From Bifidobacterium choloepi (GTDB taxonomy: Bacteria; Actinomycetota; Actinomycetes; Actinomycetales; Bifidobacteriaceae): 64,000 bases of DNA. A model generated the notes under the pieces. It was given only the letters and a program-made list of their open reading frames with translations. It made no database searches and was not told the DNA's origin. Shown here piece by piece: positions 21,329 through 31,694 of this stretch (the first letter of the stretch is position 1; every line of letters starts with the position of its first letter). The position numbers were made by a program, and so were the translations under genes. The DNA is taken from contig NZ_VYSG01000001.1 of assembly GCF_010667615.1 (NCBI RefSeq), forward strand, positions 62,001 through 126,000. The letters run 5' to 3'.

Positions 21329-22928
21329 GGAGGGCATCGAGGTCCTTGCCGAGGCGTTCAGGAACGCCGGCACCGAAGTCGTCTCGACCGGCTCGACGGC
21401 GGCCAGGCTGGCCGAACTCGGCGTCGACGTGACCGAAGTCAGCGAGGTGACCGGCTTCCCCGAATGCCTCGACGGCCGCGTCAAGACGCTCGACCCGCAC
21501 ATCCACGCCGGCATCCTCGCCGACATGACGAACCCGGACCACGCCGCCCAGCTCGAATCGTTCGGCATCAGGCCCTTCGACCTCGTCGTCGTCAACCTCT
21601 ATCCGTTCGCCGACACCGTGCGCTCCGGCGCCGGCGAAGCCGACATCGTCGAGAAGATCGACATCGGCGGCCCGTCGATGGTCCGCGGCGCCGCGAAGAA
21701 CTCCGCCACCGTCGCCGTCGTCACCGATCCGGCCGACTACGCGCTCGTCGCCGAACGCGTCGCCAATGGCGAGGGCTTCTCGCTCGAGGAACGCCGCTGG
21801 CTGGCCGGCAAGGCCTTCGCCCACACCGGCGCCTACGACGCGACGATCGCCGAATGGACGACGAGGCACTGGACGAAGCCGGCCTCGATCGCCGATTCGC
21901 AGCGCGCCCTGGCCGGCGATGACCAGCCGTACGCCGTCGAGGCAAGGAAGGAAGAACAGTTCCCCGCCGCGTACACGCGCACCTGGAACCGCGAACACAT
22001 CCTGCGCTACGGCGAGAACCCGCACCAGCTCGCCGCACTGTACACCGATCCGCTCAACACCCGCGGCTTCGCCCATGCCGAGCAGCTCGGCGGCAAGCCG
22101 ATGAGCTACAACAACTACGTTGACGCCGACGCCGCCTGGCGCGCCGTCTGGGACTTCGCCCCGCAAATCGCCGTCGCCGTCGTCAAGCACAACAATCCGT
22201 GCGGCCTGGCCATCGGCGAGACCGTCGCCGAGGCGCACCTCAAGGCCCACGCCTGCGACCCGATGAGCGCCTACGGCGGCGTCATCGCCGCCAACGCGAC
22301 CGTCACGCTCGAGATGGCCGAAAACGTGCGCCCGATCTTCACCGAGGTCATCGTCGCCCCCGACTACGAGCCGGAAGCGCTGGCGCTGCTGCAGGCGAAG
22401 AAAAAGAACCTGCGCATCCTCAAGGTCGCCGAGCCGCCGACCTCGAAGTTCCAGTTCCGCCAGATCGACGGCGGCCTGCTCGTCCAGTCCACGGACCTGA
22501 TCGACGCCGTAGGCGACCGTCCAGACGCCTGGAAGCTCGTCTCCGGCGACGCCGCGGACGACGCCACGCTCAAGGACCTCGAGTTCGCATGGCGCGCCTG
22601 CCGCTGCGTCAAGTCGAACGCCATCCTCATCGCGAAGGACGAGGCGACGGTCGGCATCGGCATGGGCCAGGTCAACCGCGTGGACTCCGCCAACCTCGCC
22701 GTCGAGCGCGCCAACACGCTCGACGACGGCAGGAACCGCACGAACGGCGCCGTCGCGGCGTCCGACGCGTTCTTCCCGTTCGCCGACGGCGCGGAAATCC
22801 TCATCGACGCCGGCGTCAGGGCCATCGTCCAGCCCGGCGGCTCCATCCGCGACGAGGAAGTCTTCGAGGCGGCCCGCAAGGCCAACGTGACGATGTACGT
22901 GACGGGCACCCGCCACTTCTTCCACTGA
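21279..22928 (+). CDS. purH: Bifunctional AICAR formyltransferase/IMP cyclohydrolase PurH
   Basis: PurH carries out the last two steps of IMP synthesis: formylation of AICAR and ring closure. The 549-residue product starts with the cyclohydrolase domain ([41 protein letters not shown]) and ends with the transformylase domain, including [12 protein letters not shown] and [14 protein letters not shown]. The start is a GTG with AAGGAG seven bases upstream, inside the 3' end of the DUF6350 gene. A 26-bp hairpin terminator follows. Confidence 0.97.
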   Translation: MTTNRPLRRALVSIYHKEGIEVLAEAFRNAGTEVVSTGSTAARLAELGVDVTEVSEVTGFPECLDGRVKTLDPHIHAGILADMTNPDHAAQLESFGIRPFDLVVVNLYPFADTVRSGAGEADIVEKIDIGGPSMVRGAAKNSATVAVVTDPADYALVAERVANGEGFSLEERRWLAGKAFAHTGAYDATIAEWTTRHWTKPASIADSQRALAGDDQPYAVEARKEEQFPAAYTRTWNREHILRYGENPHQLAALYTDPLNTRGFAHAEQLGGKPMSYNNYVDADAAWRAVWDFAPQIAVAVVKHNNPCGLAIGETVAEAHLKAHACDPMSAYGGVIAANATVTLEMAENVRPIFTEVIVAPDYEPEALALLQAKKKNLRILKVAEPPTSKFQFRQIDGGLLVQSTDLIDAVGDRPDAWKLVSGDAADDATLKDLEFAWRACRCVKSNAILIAKDEATVGIGMGQVNRVDSANLAVERANTLDDGRNRTNGAVAASDAFFPFADGAEILIDAGVRAIVQPGGSIRDEEVFEAARKANVTMYVTGTRHFFH

Positions 22929-22939
22929 CCGTTCACGGA

Positions 22940-22996
22940 CCGCAGACGGCAATGCCCGCGAAACCGCATTGGTTTCGCGGGCATTGCCGTCTGCGG
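22940..22996. terminator. Very long hairpin terminator after purH
   Basis: A perfect 26-bp stem (arms 22940-22965 and 22971-22996) encloses a 5-base loop GCATT. It starts 12 bases after the purH stop. It is one of the longest perfect stems in the window; no T-run follows. Confidence 0.8.
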
Positions 22997-23059
22997 AGGA
23001 CCGGCGCGTGTATAGTGGAACTCCGTTACGACGTCGCCGACCCTATCCGAGGTAATTCC

Positions 23060-23347
23060 ATGAGCAACCATCCGTATGTCTCCGAGGACCGAGAAGGCAA
23101 GCCGTGGTTCGAATGGGCCGTGGCGGCATGCGTCGTGCTGTGCGCGGTGGCCGCCATCCTCGGACATGAAATGGCCGCCACCGCGATCATCGCGGTGGCG
23201 GCCATCGCCACGGGCGTCGTCCGCCTCGTCATGCGCGAGCGCAGTCCGTGGAAGGTGCGTTCCGTGGCGTTCGATTCGATCATCGGAATCGGATTCGGCA
23301 TCGGCGTGATGCTACTCTTCCTCTCCATTCGACTCCTGAGCTTCTAG
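23060..23347 (+). CDS. DUF3017 family small membrane protein
   Basis: The 95-residue product has three hydrophobic helices (WAVAACVVLCAVAAILG, MAATAIIAVAAIATGVV, SIIGIGFGIGVMLLFLSI) and a short basic loop, which fits the actinobacterial DUF3017 family. Its function is unknown. The ATG at 23060 follows CGAGG. Its last 36 bases overlap the end of the convergent aquaporin gene, so the two transcripts are complementary at their 3' ends. Confidence 0.75.
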   Translation: MSNHPYVSEDREGKPWFEWAVAACVVLCAVAAILGHEMAATAIIAVAAIATGVVRLVMRERSPWKVRSVAFDSIIGIGFGIGVMLLFLSIRLLSF

Positions 23348-24295
23348 CGCATTCGCCTCGGCTCCGGTCAGCGGCTGGTCCTCGAACGTCGTGTCGCTGT
23401 TGGACTGCTCGAGGTAGGCGCCGCCTTCGGCATCCTCGGCGTCTTCCATCGCGGCGGCCGCCGGATCGGTCTCGACGAGGACGTCGGAATCGGCGTGCGC
23501 CGAGATGAGCTGGGCGACGATGATGACGAGCGCGACGATGGCCGCGCCGAGGATGGAGCACACCCAGAAGACCCACAGCTGCTGCAGCGGTTCCTGCGTC
23601 AGGCCCTCGTTCTGGCCGAAGATCGCGATGCCGGTGGCGCGGATCGGGTTGATCGAGGCGCCGGTGACCGGGAATGCCATCGCCACGCCGGTGGCATAGG
23701 CCAGGCCCATGACGAGCGTGTGCTGCTTCTCCGGCTTGCCGTCGCGCTTCATCGTCTGCATGGCGGCGGCCACGACGATGATCGAGGCGGCGAGCTCGAC
23801 GACGATGGCGACGGTGACGTTGAACGTCAGGCCCAGCGAGCTCAGCGACGTGTACAGCACCGAACCCTGGTCGAAACCGTTGACGGCCAGGTTGAACCAC
23901 TGGCCGGCCGTGATCGACGACGACGTCGGGATGATCAGCTTGAACAGGCCGCCGGCGCAGATGCAGCCGACGAGCTGGGCGACGATGTACAGGATGCCGT
24001 CGAGGACGCGCGTCTTCGACGTCAGCATCGCGGCCACCGTGATGGCCGGATTGAACTGGGCGCCGGAGATCTTGCCGAAGATCGCCGTCATCGTCGCGTA
24101 GACGACGCCGGTGCCGAGCGCGATGAACGCCATGTTCGTGCTGTAGAACACCGTGCCGAACGAGCACATCAGGTAGATCGCGAGGCAGATCAGCAGGCTG
24201 CCCGCGAATTCGGAGAGCACGCGGGCCCACAGGCCGTGCTTCTCCCGGGGCGCGGCCTGCTGCTCGACGACGATATCATTGTCAACTGCAGTCAT
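23312..24295 (-). CDS. MIP family channel (aquaporin/glycerol facilitator)
   Basis: MIP channels pass water, glycerol or other small neutral solutes. The 327-residue product has six hydrophobic segments and two pore loops. The first is SGAQFNPAITVA with a normal NPA; the second is GASINPIRATG, where the Ala of NPA is replaced by Ile while the following Arg of the selectivity filter remains. An acidic C-terminal tail of about 60 residues follows the last helix. The ATG at 24295 is preceded by AAGGAAAG. The gene stands alone, divergent from rluB and convergent with the DUF3017 gene. The changed second loop leaves the substrate open. Confidence 0.9.
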   Translation of the reverse strand: MTAVDNDIVVEQQAAPREKHGLWARVLSEFAGSLLICLAIYLMCSFGTVFYSTNMAFIALGTGVVYATMTAIFGKISGAQFNPAITVAAMLTSKTRVLDGILYIVAQLVGCICAGGLFKLIIPTSSSITAGQWFNLAVNGFDQGSVLYTSLSSLGLTFNVTVAIVVELAASIIVVAAAMQTMKRDGKPEKQHTLVMGLAYATGVAMAFPVTGASINPIRATGIAIFGQNEGLTQEPLQQLWVFWVCSILGAAIVALVIIVAQLISAHADSDVLVETDPAAAAMEDAEDAEGGAYLEQSNSDTTFEDQPLTGAEANALEAQESNGEEE

Positions 24296-24545
24296 TTGGA
24301 CTTTCCTTCGATTTCTCATGCCGGTCGCGGAATCCCTGGAGACGCCGGACCGGAGCGTGCGGCGGAAGTGCATCCGCCCGTTGGCCATGGCATAATGCAC
24401 GGCACCGTTGTACAATACTAGACGTTGACTTTGCCGTTTCCTGTGAATTGGGCAAACGTCGAAACACACGGTCGCACCGGCTCGGGACAGCTACCCGCCG
24501 CGCGGCCATCGCATACATGTATACAACGGTCACGTTGGGAGAACG

Positions 24546-25322
24546 ATGCCACACGCATACAGTCACGCCAAGAAGGCGCACGAAGACAACACGAACGAGG
24601 GGATCCGCCTGCAGAAGCTGCTGGCGCAGGCCGGGTTCGGTTCGCGCCGCAAGTGCGAGGAAATGATCACCGAAGGCCGCGTCGAGGTCGACGGCGAACT
24701 GGTCACGACGCTCGGCACGCGCGTCGATCCGAAGAAGCAGCGCATCCGGGTGGACGGTTCGCGCGTCAACCTCAACACCCATCACGTCACGCTGGCCCTC
24801 AACAAGCCGAAGAAGGTCCTCAGCGCGATGGAAGACCCGAAGGGACGCTACACGCTGGCCGACATCGTCGGCGACAAGTACGACCGCATCTTCCACATGG
24901 GGCGCCTCGACTACGATTCCGAGGGCCTCATCCTGATGACGAACGACGGCGAGCTGAGCCAGCACGTCATGCATCCGAAGTACGAGGTCGAGAAGACCTA
25001 CATCGCCACGCTCGAGGGCCACCTGTCCGGCAATGTCTGCCACCGCCTCGTCAGGACCGGTGTGCAGCTCGACGACGGCTGGATCAAGCTCGACAAGTGC
25101 ACGATCCTCGATTCCGGCCGCGACCAGACGATCGTCAGGGTGGTGCTCCACTCCGGCAAGAACCGCATCGTGCGCCGCATCTTCGGCTCGATCGGCTTTC
25201 CGGTGCGCCGCCTGGTGCGCACGCAGATCGGCCCGATCAAGCTCGGCGACCTGAAGCCCGGCTCCTACCGCGTGCTCTCGCAGACCGAGGTCCGTTCGCT
25301 GCAGAAGGCGGTGGGCCTGTGA
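24546..25322 (+). CDS. Ribosomal RNA large-subunit pseudouridine synthase (RluB/RsuA family)
   Basis: This enzyme converts a uridine in rRNA to pseudouridine. The 258-residue product has an N-terminal S4 RNA-binding domain ([21 protein letters not shown] around residues 22-42) and the catalytic motif [10 protein letters not shown] around 119-128, which contains the essential Asp. GGGAGA precedes the ATG. Its stop overlaps the GTG start of cmk-der by four bases, a pairing found widely in Gram-positive bacteria. Confidence 0.9.
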   Translation: MPHAYSHAKKAHEDNTNEGIRLQKLLAQAGFGSRRKCEEMITEGRVEVDGELVTTLGTRVDPKKQRIRVDGSRVNLNTHHVTLALNKPKKVLSAMEDPKGRYTLADIVGDKYDRIFHMGRLDYDSEGLILMTNDGELSQHVMHPKYEVEKTYIATLEGHLSGNVCHRLVRTGVQLDDGWIKLDKCTILDSGRDQTIVRVVLHSGKNRIVRRIFGSIGFPVRRLVRTQIGPIKLGDLKPGSYRVLSQTEVRSLQKAVGL

Positions 25323-27451
25323 TCCGCGTGGCAATGGACGGCCCCGCCGGCGTCGGCAAGTCGTCGACGGCCAAGGCGCTGGCCAAGTACTTCGGATTCG
25401 CCTACCTGGACACCGGCGCCATGTACCGCGCCTGCGCCTGGTGGTGCATGAACCGGGGCATCGACCTGGACGCCGAGGACATCAGCGAGCAGGAAGTCAC
25501 CGAGACCGTCGGCGCATTCTTCACCGACGGTCACTTCGACATCTCCGTCGACCCGGACGATCCGCGCGTCTTCGCCGACGGCGAGGACATCTCGCAGGCC
25601 ATCCGGTCCGCCGACGTCTCGTCGCACGTCTCGAAGGTGTCCAACATCATCCCGGTGCGCCACGTGCTGATCGCGGCACAGCGCGCCTACATCGCCGCCG
25701 AGGCCGTGGACGAATCGTTCTCCGGCGGCAAGGGCATCGTCGCCGAGGGACGCGACATCACGACGGTCGTCGCTCCCGACGCCGAAGTGCGCATCCTGCT
25801 GACGGCCCGCGAGGAAGTGCGCCAGGCTCGCCGCAATGGCCAGTCGGCCGGCAACGGCGTCGGCGCCGACAACGTCGCCGCCCGCGACAGGATGGACTCG
25901 AAGGTGACGTCGTTCATGGAGGCTTCCGACGGCGTGACGACCGTCGACAACTCCGACCTGACGTTCGAGGAGACGTGCGACGTGCTCGTCGGCATCGTAG
26001 AGGACGCCATCGAGGAACAGGAGTACGAACGTTACGTCGCCAACCTCGAGGGCTACGAGCTCGACGAGGGCGACGAGGGCCTGATCGACGGCTCGTCGTT
26101 CGCCGACCGCCGCGACGACAACGCCGCGAAGGAAGTCGGCGTGCTCGCCGTCGTCGGACGGCCGAACGTCGGCAAGTCGACGCTCGTCAACCGCATCCTC
26201 GGCCGCCGCGCCGCCGTCGTCGAGGACACGCCGGGCGTCACGCGCGACCGAGTCAGCTACGACGCCGAATGGCGCGGCACCGACTTCAAGCTCGTCGACA
26301 CCGGCGGCTGGGAAGCCGACGTCGAGGGCATCGACTCGGCCATCGCCTCGCAGGCGCAGATCGCCGTCCAGCTCGCCGACGCCGTCGTCTTCGTCGTCGA
26401 CGGACAGGTCGGCCTGACGGCGACCGACGAGCGGATCGTCAAGATGCTGCGCTCGTCCGGCAAGCCGGTGACCGTCGCCGTCAACAAGATCGACGACCAG
26501 GTGTCCGAATACATGGCCGCCGAATTCTGGAAGCTCGGCCTGGGCGAACCGTACCCGGTGTCCGCCATGCACGGCAGGGGAGTGGGCGACCTGCTCGACG
26601 TCGCCCTCGACAAGCTCGAGCAGGCCGAACGCACGTCCGGTTTCCTGACCCCCGGCAACCTGCGCCGCGTTGCGCTCGTCGGCCGTCCGAACGTCGGCAA
26701 GTCGTCGCTGCTCAACCAGCTGTCGCACTCCGAACGCGCAGTCGTCAACGACCTGGCCGGCACCACGCGCGATCCGGTCGACGAGATCGTCCACCTGGAC
26801 GGCGAGGACTGGCTGTTCATCGACACGGCCGGCATCAAGCGCCGCCTGCACAAGCTGTCCGGCGCCGAATACTATTCGTCGCTGCGCACGCAGGCCGCCA
26901 TCGAACGCGCCGAGCTCGCGCTCGTGCTGTTCGACGCCTCCGAGCCGATCTCCGACCAGGACCTCAAGGTCATGAGCTCGGCCGTCGACGCCGGCCGCGC
27001 CGTCGTGCTCGTGTTCAACAAGTGGGATCTCATGGACGAATTCGACCGCCAGCGCATGGAGCGCCTGTGGAAGACCGAATTCGACCGCGTGCCGTGGGCC
27101 CAGCGCGTCAACCTGTCCGCGAAGACCGGCTGGCACACGAACCGCCTGACCCGTGCCATGCACACGGCCCTCGAGTCCTGGGACAAGCGCATTCCGACCG
27201 GCAAGCTCAACGCGTTCCTCGGCAAGATCCAGGCCGCCCACCCGCATCCGCTGCGCGGCGGCAAGCAGCCGAGGATCCTGTTCGCCACGCAGGCCTCGAC
27301 GAGGCCGCCCCGCTTCGTGATCTTCGCGACCGGCTTCCTCGAGCACGGCTACCGCCGCTACCTCGAGCGCCAGCTGCGCGAGGAATTCGGCTTCGAGGGC
27401 ACGCCGATCCAGATCAGCGTGAACATCCGCGAGAAGAAGAAGCGCAAGTAG
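25319..27451 (+). CDS. Fused cytidylate kinase and ribosome-biogenesis GTPase Der
   Basis: One 710-residue chain joins two enzymes. Residues about 1-225 are cytidylate kinase ([20 protein letters not shown] for [13 protein letters not shown] for substrate, and EGRDITTVV), which makes CDP from CMP. Residues about 275-710 are Der (EngA), with two GTPase domains: [13 protein letters not shown] and [13 protein letters not shown], with DTPGVTRD and DTAGIKR switch regions and NKID/NKWD specificity motifs, then a KH-like domain. An acidic linker joins the parts. Der is needed for 50S assembly. The start is GTG at 25319, overlapping the rluB stop. The fusion is known from bifidobacteria and some other actinobacteria. 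Confidence 0.95.
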   Translation: MIRVAMDGPAGVGKSSTAKALAKYFGFAYLDTGAMYRACAWWCMNRGIDLDAEDISEQEVTETVGAFFTDGHFDISVDPDDPRVFADGEDISQAIRSADVSSHVSKVSNIIPVRHVLIAAQRAYIAAEAVDESFSGGKGIVAEGRDITTVVAPDAEVRILLTAREEVRQARRNGQSAGNGVGADNVAARDRMDSKVTSFMEASDGVTTVDNSDLTFEETCDVLVGIVEDAIEEQEYERYVANLEGYELDEGDEGLIDGSSFADRRDDNAAKEVGVLAVVGRPNVGKSTLVNRILGRRAAVVEDTPGVTRDRVSYDAEWRGTDFKLVDTGGWEADVEGIDSAIASQAQIAVQLADAVVFVVDGQVGLTATDERIVKMLRSSGKPVTVAVNKIDDQVSEYMAAEFWKLGLGEPYPVSAMHGRGVGDLLDVALDKLEQAERTSGFLTPGNLRRVALVGRPNVGKSSLLNQLSHSERAVVNDLAGTTRDPVDEIVHLDGEDWLFIDTAGIKRRLHKLSGAEYYSSLRTQAAIERAELALVLFDASEPISDQDLKVMSSAVDAGRAVVLVFNKWDLMDEFDRQRMERLWKTEFDRVPWAQRVNLSAKTGWHTNRLTRAMHTALESWDKRIPTGKLNAFLGKIQAAHPHPLRGGKQPRILFATQASTRPPRFVIFATGFLEHGYRRYLERQLREEFGFEGTPIQISVNIREKKKRK

Positions 27452-27472
27452 CATTCGCCGCAACGCGACATG

Positions 27473-27514
27473 GCCTTCCTCCAGCCCATCCGGGGCCGGC
27501 AGGAAGGCTTTTTT
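27473..27514 (+). terminator. Rho-independent terminator after cmk-der
   Basis: GCCTTCCT (27473-27480) pairs with AGGAAGGC (27501-27508) and is followed by TTTTTT. The loop of 20 bases is long. Confidence 0.8.
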
Positions 27515-27640
27515 GTCGCCATTCCTCACGCCGTCGCGGCCGGCCATGTCCTCAGCGAGCAGAAGAAGTCGGCGCCGGACACCGCCGAATCTCCTACAGT
27601 GAATGGCAACCATTCACCACTTACGGAAGGAAGGCCGCTC

Positions 27641-28414
27641 ATGACGCAGGATCATGGCATCGGAGGATTCAATGGCAAGGCCGCGCTGTACGACAGCTCG
27701 CGTCCGGGATACGCGCCGGCGCTGTTCGAGACGCTGAAGGCGCAGTGCGGATTGGACGCGACGTCGCCGATCGTCGAGGTCGGCGCCGGTACCGGCAAGT
27801 TTACGGTCGGCCTGCTGGGCATCAGCGGCCGGGTGACGGCCGTCGAGCCGAATCCGGACATGCGCGCGATCGGCGAGCGGCTGCGCGATCACTATCCGAC
27901 ACTGACCGTCGTCGACGGCACCGACGTCCACACCGGCCTGCCGGACCATTGCGCCGACCTGATCTGCGCGGCGCAGGCGTTCCACTGGTTCGACGTCGAC
28001 GGCTTCCGCAAGGAAAGCCTGCGCGTATTGAAGGAAAGCGACCGTTCGTACGCCGCGCTGGTCTGGAATACCCACAACCGCAACGACGAGGTCTGGCATC
28101 GCGTGCGTGCCGCAATGGCCGAGGTCAACGAGGATTTCCCGGGGGAGATGGCCGACCTGATCGCCGACGCCGGCGAAATCGGCACCTATTTCGGCGGCCC
28201 GTTCGAGCACTTCGAGTTTCCAAACGCCCAGCGCTACGACGAGGAATCCTTCGTCACACGCTGCCAGTCGTCCTCCTGGGCGCCATCGCCACAGGACGGG
28301 ACGTTCGAGACCTATACCGCCGCCATCCGCGATATCTTCCACTCGTTCGCCCGCGACGGCCACGTGACGCTGCAGATGAACAGCGAACTGTACCTGGGGC
28401 ACGTCGCCGCATGA
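27641..28414 (+). CDS. Class I SAM-dependent methyltransferase
   Basis: The 257-residue product is a Rossmann-fold methyltransferase with motif I VEVGAGTGKFTVGLL around residues 45-59 and the acidic VEPNPDM loop, then AAQAFHWFD, a block seen in the UbiE/trans-aconitate group. The substrate is not predictable. The start at 27641 is preceded by GGAAGGAAGG; a longer reading frame would run into the cmk-der terminator. The gene stands alone between two terminators. Confidence 0.8.
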   Translation: MTQDHGIGGFNGKAALYDSSRPGYAPALFETLKAQCGLDATSPIVEVGAGTGKFTVGLLGISGRVTAVEPNPDMRAIGERLRDHYPTLTVVDGTDVHTGLPDHCADLICAAQAFHWFDVDGFRKESLRVLKESDRSYAALVWNTHNRNDEVWHRVRAAMAEVNEDFPGEMADLIADAGEIGTYFGGPFEHFEFPNAQRYDEESFVTRCQSSSWAPSPQDGTFETYTAAIRDIFHSFARDGHVTLQMNSELYLGHVAA

Positions 28415-28476
28415 TGACGAATTCTGTTCGTTGCCCTGCGACCGCATGGCGCGGATGAATCGTTGCTGACAACAAG

Positions 28477-28517
28477 AACGGTCCTGTCGCCGGGAAGAAC
28501 CCGTCGACAGGACCGTT
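28477..28517. terminator. Bidirectional hairpin between the methyltransferase and tRNA-Pro
   Basis: A 13-bp stem (28477-28489 with 28505-28517) is extended by CGGG/CCCG around loop AAGAA after a one-base mismatch. It serves the methyltransferase on the plus strand and tRNA-Pro on the minus strand. Confidence 0.75.
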
Positions 28518-28522
28518 TCGCT

Positions 28523-28599
<77 letters not shown>

Positions 28600-28796
28600 G
28601 ACGGTGAAGAATCACCGAAGAGAAAACTTACCATCGGTGAGTCGTTTATGCAAATCGGCACGAGCGCCGGGGTGTTGAAGATGCATGAGAGGAAGGCGCG
28701 CGGTCTTGCGCTGGCTGGTACGCTTGCGCTACGGAAATAATTCCGACGACTCCACCGGTGCTGGGGCGTAGCGCTCAACGACGAGAGGACATAAAA

Positions 28797-30149
28797 ATGG
28801 GGCATCTTGGTTGCCGTTGCGGAGGCTGCATTCATGACACTGTGATTCCCAGCAGCGTGTCATTTGACTTCTTGCCGAACACCCTAGTCAGGACGGCTGG
28901 CGAGGTAACGATTGACGAGGCCCAATATGAGCATGGAGCAAGAAATTTCTGGTTCTGTCCCCACTATTGTTGCGGATTCATGATGGAAGATCCGCAGTCC
29001 GGTCTCTTTTCCCGTTACCTTGAACCGGTCCGTGTGGCTTGCCTGCCCGACCGGCTGTTTGCCGACGGTAATTCCGATGATGCTTATGCCGATCATGTCG
29101 GCGTCGTTCTTGCCGATAGTTTCTATGGGCTGGTATTCGATCAGTTCGAACAGTTCAACTCTTCCCCGACCGATGACGGTGACGATGATTGGGACATCCC
29201 TGACGAGTGGCCCACGCTTGCGCAAGTCAGTGAGACGGTCTTCGACAGTCCCTCGCCTTCGGTTCCCCAGTGGTGGCATGCCGTATTCGACGGCACTTAT
29301 CTAGTGTTATATGACGAGAGTCGACGTGTCAGGCCAGTTGCCGCATGGCATATGGTCCAGGGAGACAACCGAGGCTTGCCGAAACCGGAGACGTTCAGAC
29401 AATGCCGCGACATCGGATTGCTGCGCGCGCTGAGTGCCGGTAACCAATTGCGCTATCTCGCCGAACAAATACCGGTTGGTCGGACGCTGGACGCGCTGGC
29501 ATATGGTGACCTTAGGTCGCCCGTGATGCAGAAAGCCGAAGTCGCTTGGAAGTGGTGGGTGGACAATACCGGCCCCGAACTGCTGCCATCTGGTCGACAA
29601 GACGAGATGCTGGGACGGCAAGCGAGCGGATGTGTCGGAGAACGCGGTCAACTGCCATTCGGCACGTATATGGCTCGCGTCCGGGACCAGTTCGAGCGTC
29701 GTGAATACGTCACCGCATTGTGCATCAAGGATGGAACACTCGTGAGCATGGGTTGCGAATGTCTGCAAGAACGCGAGTGTGCTCATCCGGACAAGCCCTT
29801 CGAGATTTGCGCGCATTTGACGGGTGCCGTATTGGCGATCCGGGAATTGCCGAATTCCTATTTCGAATTCGTCGCCACCGGTCGGAGCTGGCCTGACGTG
29901 CTGTTCAATGGAAACCTTGGTCCTTACCCTGCGCATCCAGATCGGGGAGATTTGGTCCCGTATTTCATTGCTCTTTTCCATCACCGGCAACTTATGCCGG
30001 AATTGGAGAATCTACGTGATCTGGAGGCGGTCGGACCCACGCATGCCATCGAGTATGCCTTGGAAGTGGCGCGCTTGCATGATCTCGTTGTTCCGCGAAT
30101 TATTCGCGATGTAGCCATGGAATGTCTCTTCGAAGGTAATGATGAATGA
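28797..30149 (+). CDS. SWIM zinc-finger domain protein of unknown function
   Basis: The 450-residue product is unrecognised as a whole. Near the C-terminus it has a SWIM-type zinc motif: Cys320-x-Cys322 and Cys338-x-His340, followed by LTGAVLAI, as SWIM fingers usually are. The N-terminus has a second cysteine cluster, CRCGGC at residues 6-11, and CPHYCC around 54-59. SWIM domains bind DNA or proteins. Codon usage is clearly less GC-biased than in the flanking core genes, which suggests transfer. The start is the ATG at 28797 after GAGAGG. The gene lies just past tRNA-Pro and is convergent with the next gene. Confidence 0.7.
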   Translation: MGHLGCRCGGCIHDTVIPSSVSFDFLPNTLVRTAGEVTIDEAQYEHGARNFWFCPHYCCGFMMEDPQSGLFSRYLEPVRVACLPDRLFADGNSDDAYADHVGVVLADSFYGLVFDQFEQFNSSPTDDGDDDWDIPDEWPTLAQVSETVFDSPSPSVPQWWHAVFDGTYLVLYDESRRVRPVAAWHMVQGDNRGLPKPETFRQCRDIGLLRALSAGNQLRYLAEQIPVGRTLDALAYGDLRSPVMQKAEVAWKWWVDNTGPELLPSGRQDEMLGRQASGCVGERGQLPFGTYMARVRDQFERREYVTALCIKDGTLVSMGCECLQERECAHPDKPFEICAHLTGAVLAIRELPNSYFEFVATGRSWPDVLFNGNLGPYPAHPDRGDLVPYFIALFHHRQLMPELENLRDLEAVGPTHAIEYALEVARLHDLVVPRIIRDVAMECLFEGNDE

Positions 30150-30165
30150 TGGGCCTAGACACTTC

Positions 30166-31119
30166 CTAGCTGTCCAAAGACTCCGGATGCTCCGCCACGT
30201 AGGCACAGGTCTCGCGACGAGCCTGGTTGTTGACGGCGTTGACAAAGCGGATGGCCGGCTTGAGGCTTTTCGGATGCACTTCGGTCATCCACGCGAAGTC
30301 GGGCCCCTCGATGACGACGTATTTCTCGCCGCCCTTGCGTTTCTTGAACGCGAACGCGAAGATGCCGAGCAGCAGGAGACGGGTGAGCGTGACGCGCGAC
30401 TGCATTTCGGTGCCGTTCATGATCGACGCGTTGACCATGACCAGCGGATGTCGTTCGCCCTTGCAGGCGATCTGGTGCTGGTAGAGCGTGATGCGCACGG
30501 CGTCGTTGCCGATGAAACTGCTGACGTAGGAGCCGCGTTCGGCCTGGTCGGCCTTCCTCGTGAACATGGCGGCCGAGCGCTTCGCCGAACGCAGTGCCGT
30601 GCGAACGGTGCCGAGACGATAGCGTGCCCGCTCTCGTGCCTTGCGGAATTCGTCGAGGTCGCGGCGAATTGCCTCGCGCTCGTTACTTCGCAGCAACCGT
30701 CGACGTCCGGCAATGTCCTGGCGTGAGGGAGGGGCGGGATAGGTCTGGTTGGCCAGCAGCGCGAGTTCGGCATTGCCGGCAGCCCGGCGCGATTTTTTCC
30801 GTGCCGCCAGCGCCAGCCGCCAGTCGGTCATGAATCGCCGGTACTGGCCCGTGGCGGCGTCCAGCAGCTGTTGCAGTTCGCCAGCCTGCTCGAGTATTAG
30901 CGCCGCCGCGGCCTGTCGGGTGGACACGATGACGTCGCGTTGCTGGCTGCCGTAGCGTTCGGTTCCCTCGAAACCGGCGACGGTCGCCCCAATTCGTTCC
31001 GCGAACGATTCGGCCTCGCTTGCCGCGCCACGGAAATCGAGTTCGGATCGCTGCAGCACCGCGTCCTGTGCCTCGGCCGCGGCTTGCGCCTCGTCGCGCG
31101 TTGTCAATTCGTCGAGCAT
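30166..31119 (-). CDS. Hypothetical protein with coiled coil and C-terminal membrane-linked domain
   Basis: No family is recognised. The 317-residue product starts with an Ala/Glu-rich part of predicted helix (about 1-110) and a second helical, Arg-rich part around 145-200 that looks like a coiled coil. A C-terminal domain follows from about 205, with a short hydrophobic stretch TRLLLLGIFAFAFKKRKGGEKYVVIEG near 245-271. That stretch resembles the core strand of small bacterial domains that sense or bind membranes, but this is only a resemblance. It converges with the SWIM gene, 16 bases apart. Confidence 0.6.
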   Translation of the reverse strand: MLDELTTRDEAQAAAEAQDAVLQRSELDFRGAASEAESFAERIGATVAGFEGTERYGSQQRDVIVSTRQAAAALILEQAGELQQLLDAATGQYRRFMTDWRLALAARKKSRRAAGNAELALLANQTYPAPPSRQDIAGRRRLLRSNEREAIRRDLDEFRKARERARYRLGTVRTALRSAKRSAAMFTRKADQAERGSYVSSFIGNDAVRITLYQHQIACKGERHPLVMVNASIMNGTEMQSRVTLTRLLLLGIFAFAFKKRKGGEKYVVIEGPDFAWMTEVHPKSLKPAIRFVNAVNNQARRETCAYVAEHPESLDS

Positions 31120-31228
31120 GACGCTAGCTTATCGTGCGGAAGACGTCCCGTGGCGGGAATCGTGCAAACATGAACGATTCCCGCGAAAATACGATTCCTG
31201 CGAAGACGGCGGCGCGCTGGCGACCATG

Positions 31229-31414
31229 TCACATGCCGGGCTGTTCCTTTTCCTCCGGCTCTTCCCGGAAGATGCCGATGACCCCCACGATGGCGGCAAC
31301 CAGGATAAGAGGTGCGCATACCCATGGCGAGAAGCCCGCAATCTTGAGGGCGAGCGCGATGACGACCAGCACGACGGCGACGACAATGAACCACTTTTTC
31401 TTGACGTTCTTCAT
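31229..31414 (-). CDS. Small membrane protein, hypothetical
   Basis: The 61-residue product has a basic start MKNVKKKWF, a long hydrophobic region that can form one or two helices (VVAVVLVVIALALKIAG and CAPLILVAAIVGVIGIF), and an acidic tail REEPEEKEQ. No clear ribosome site is seen. It has the look of a genuine small membrane protein. Function is unknown. Confidence 0.55.
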   Translation of the reverse strand: MKNVKKKWFIVVAVVLVVIALALKIAGFSPWVCAPLILVAAIVGVIGIFREEPEEKEQPGM

Positions 31415-31694
31415 GGCGGTTCATTCTAGTCGCGTTATGCCGAGGGCTCAAATGCATACCTTTCCGATGTTCGGTTGCGATAATGCCCGCTATCGTTGGA
31501 ATGTCCGGCGTCGCGGACAATGTCATCGACGACGGTCGTCGCCGGAACGCCGCATGAAAATAACGATTGAATTGAAGAGAAAAAAGATGGAAAAATAGTC
31601 CGCATTTCTCTGAAAAATCACGAAAAAGGTGCGGTATCCGGAAAACGCCGCTACACTGGACACCGTTACACGACTTGGAAAGGGTACCCCGGAC

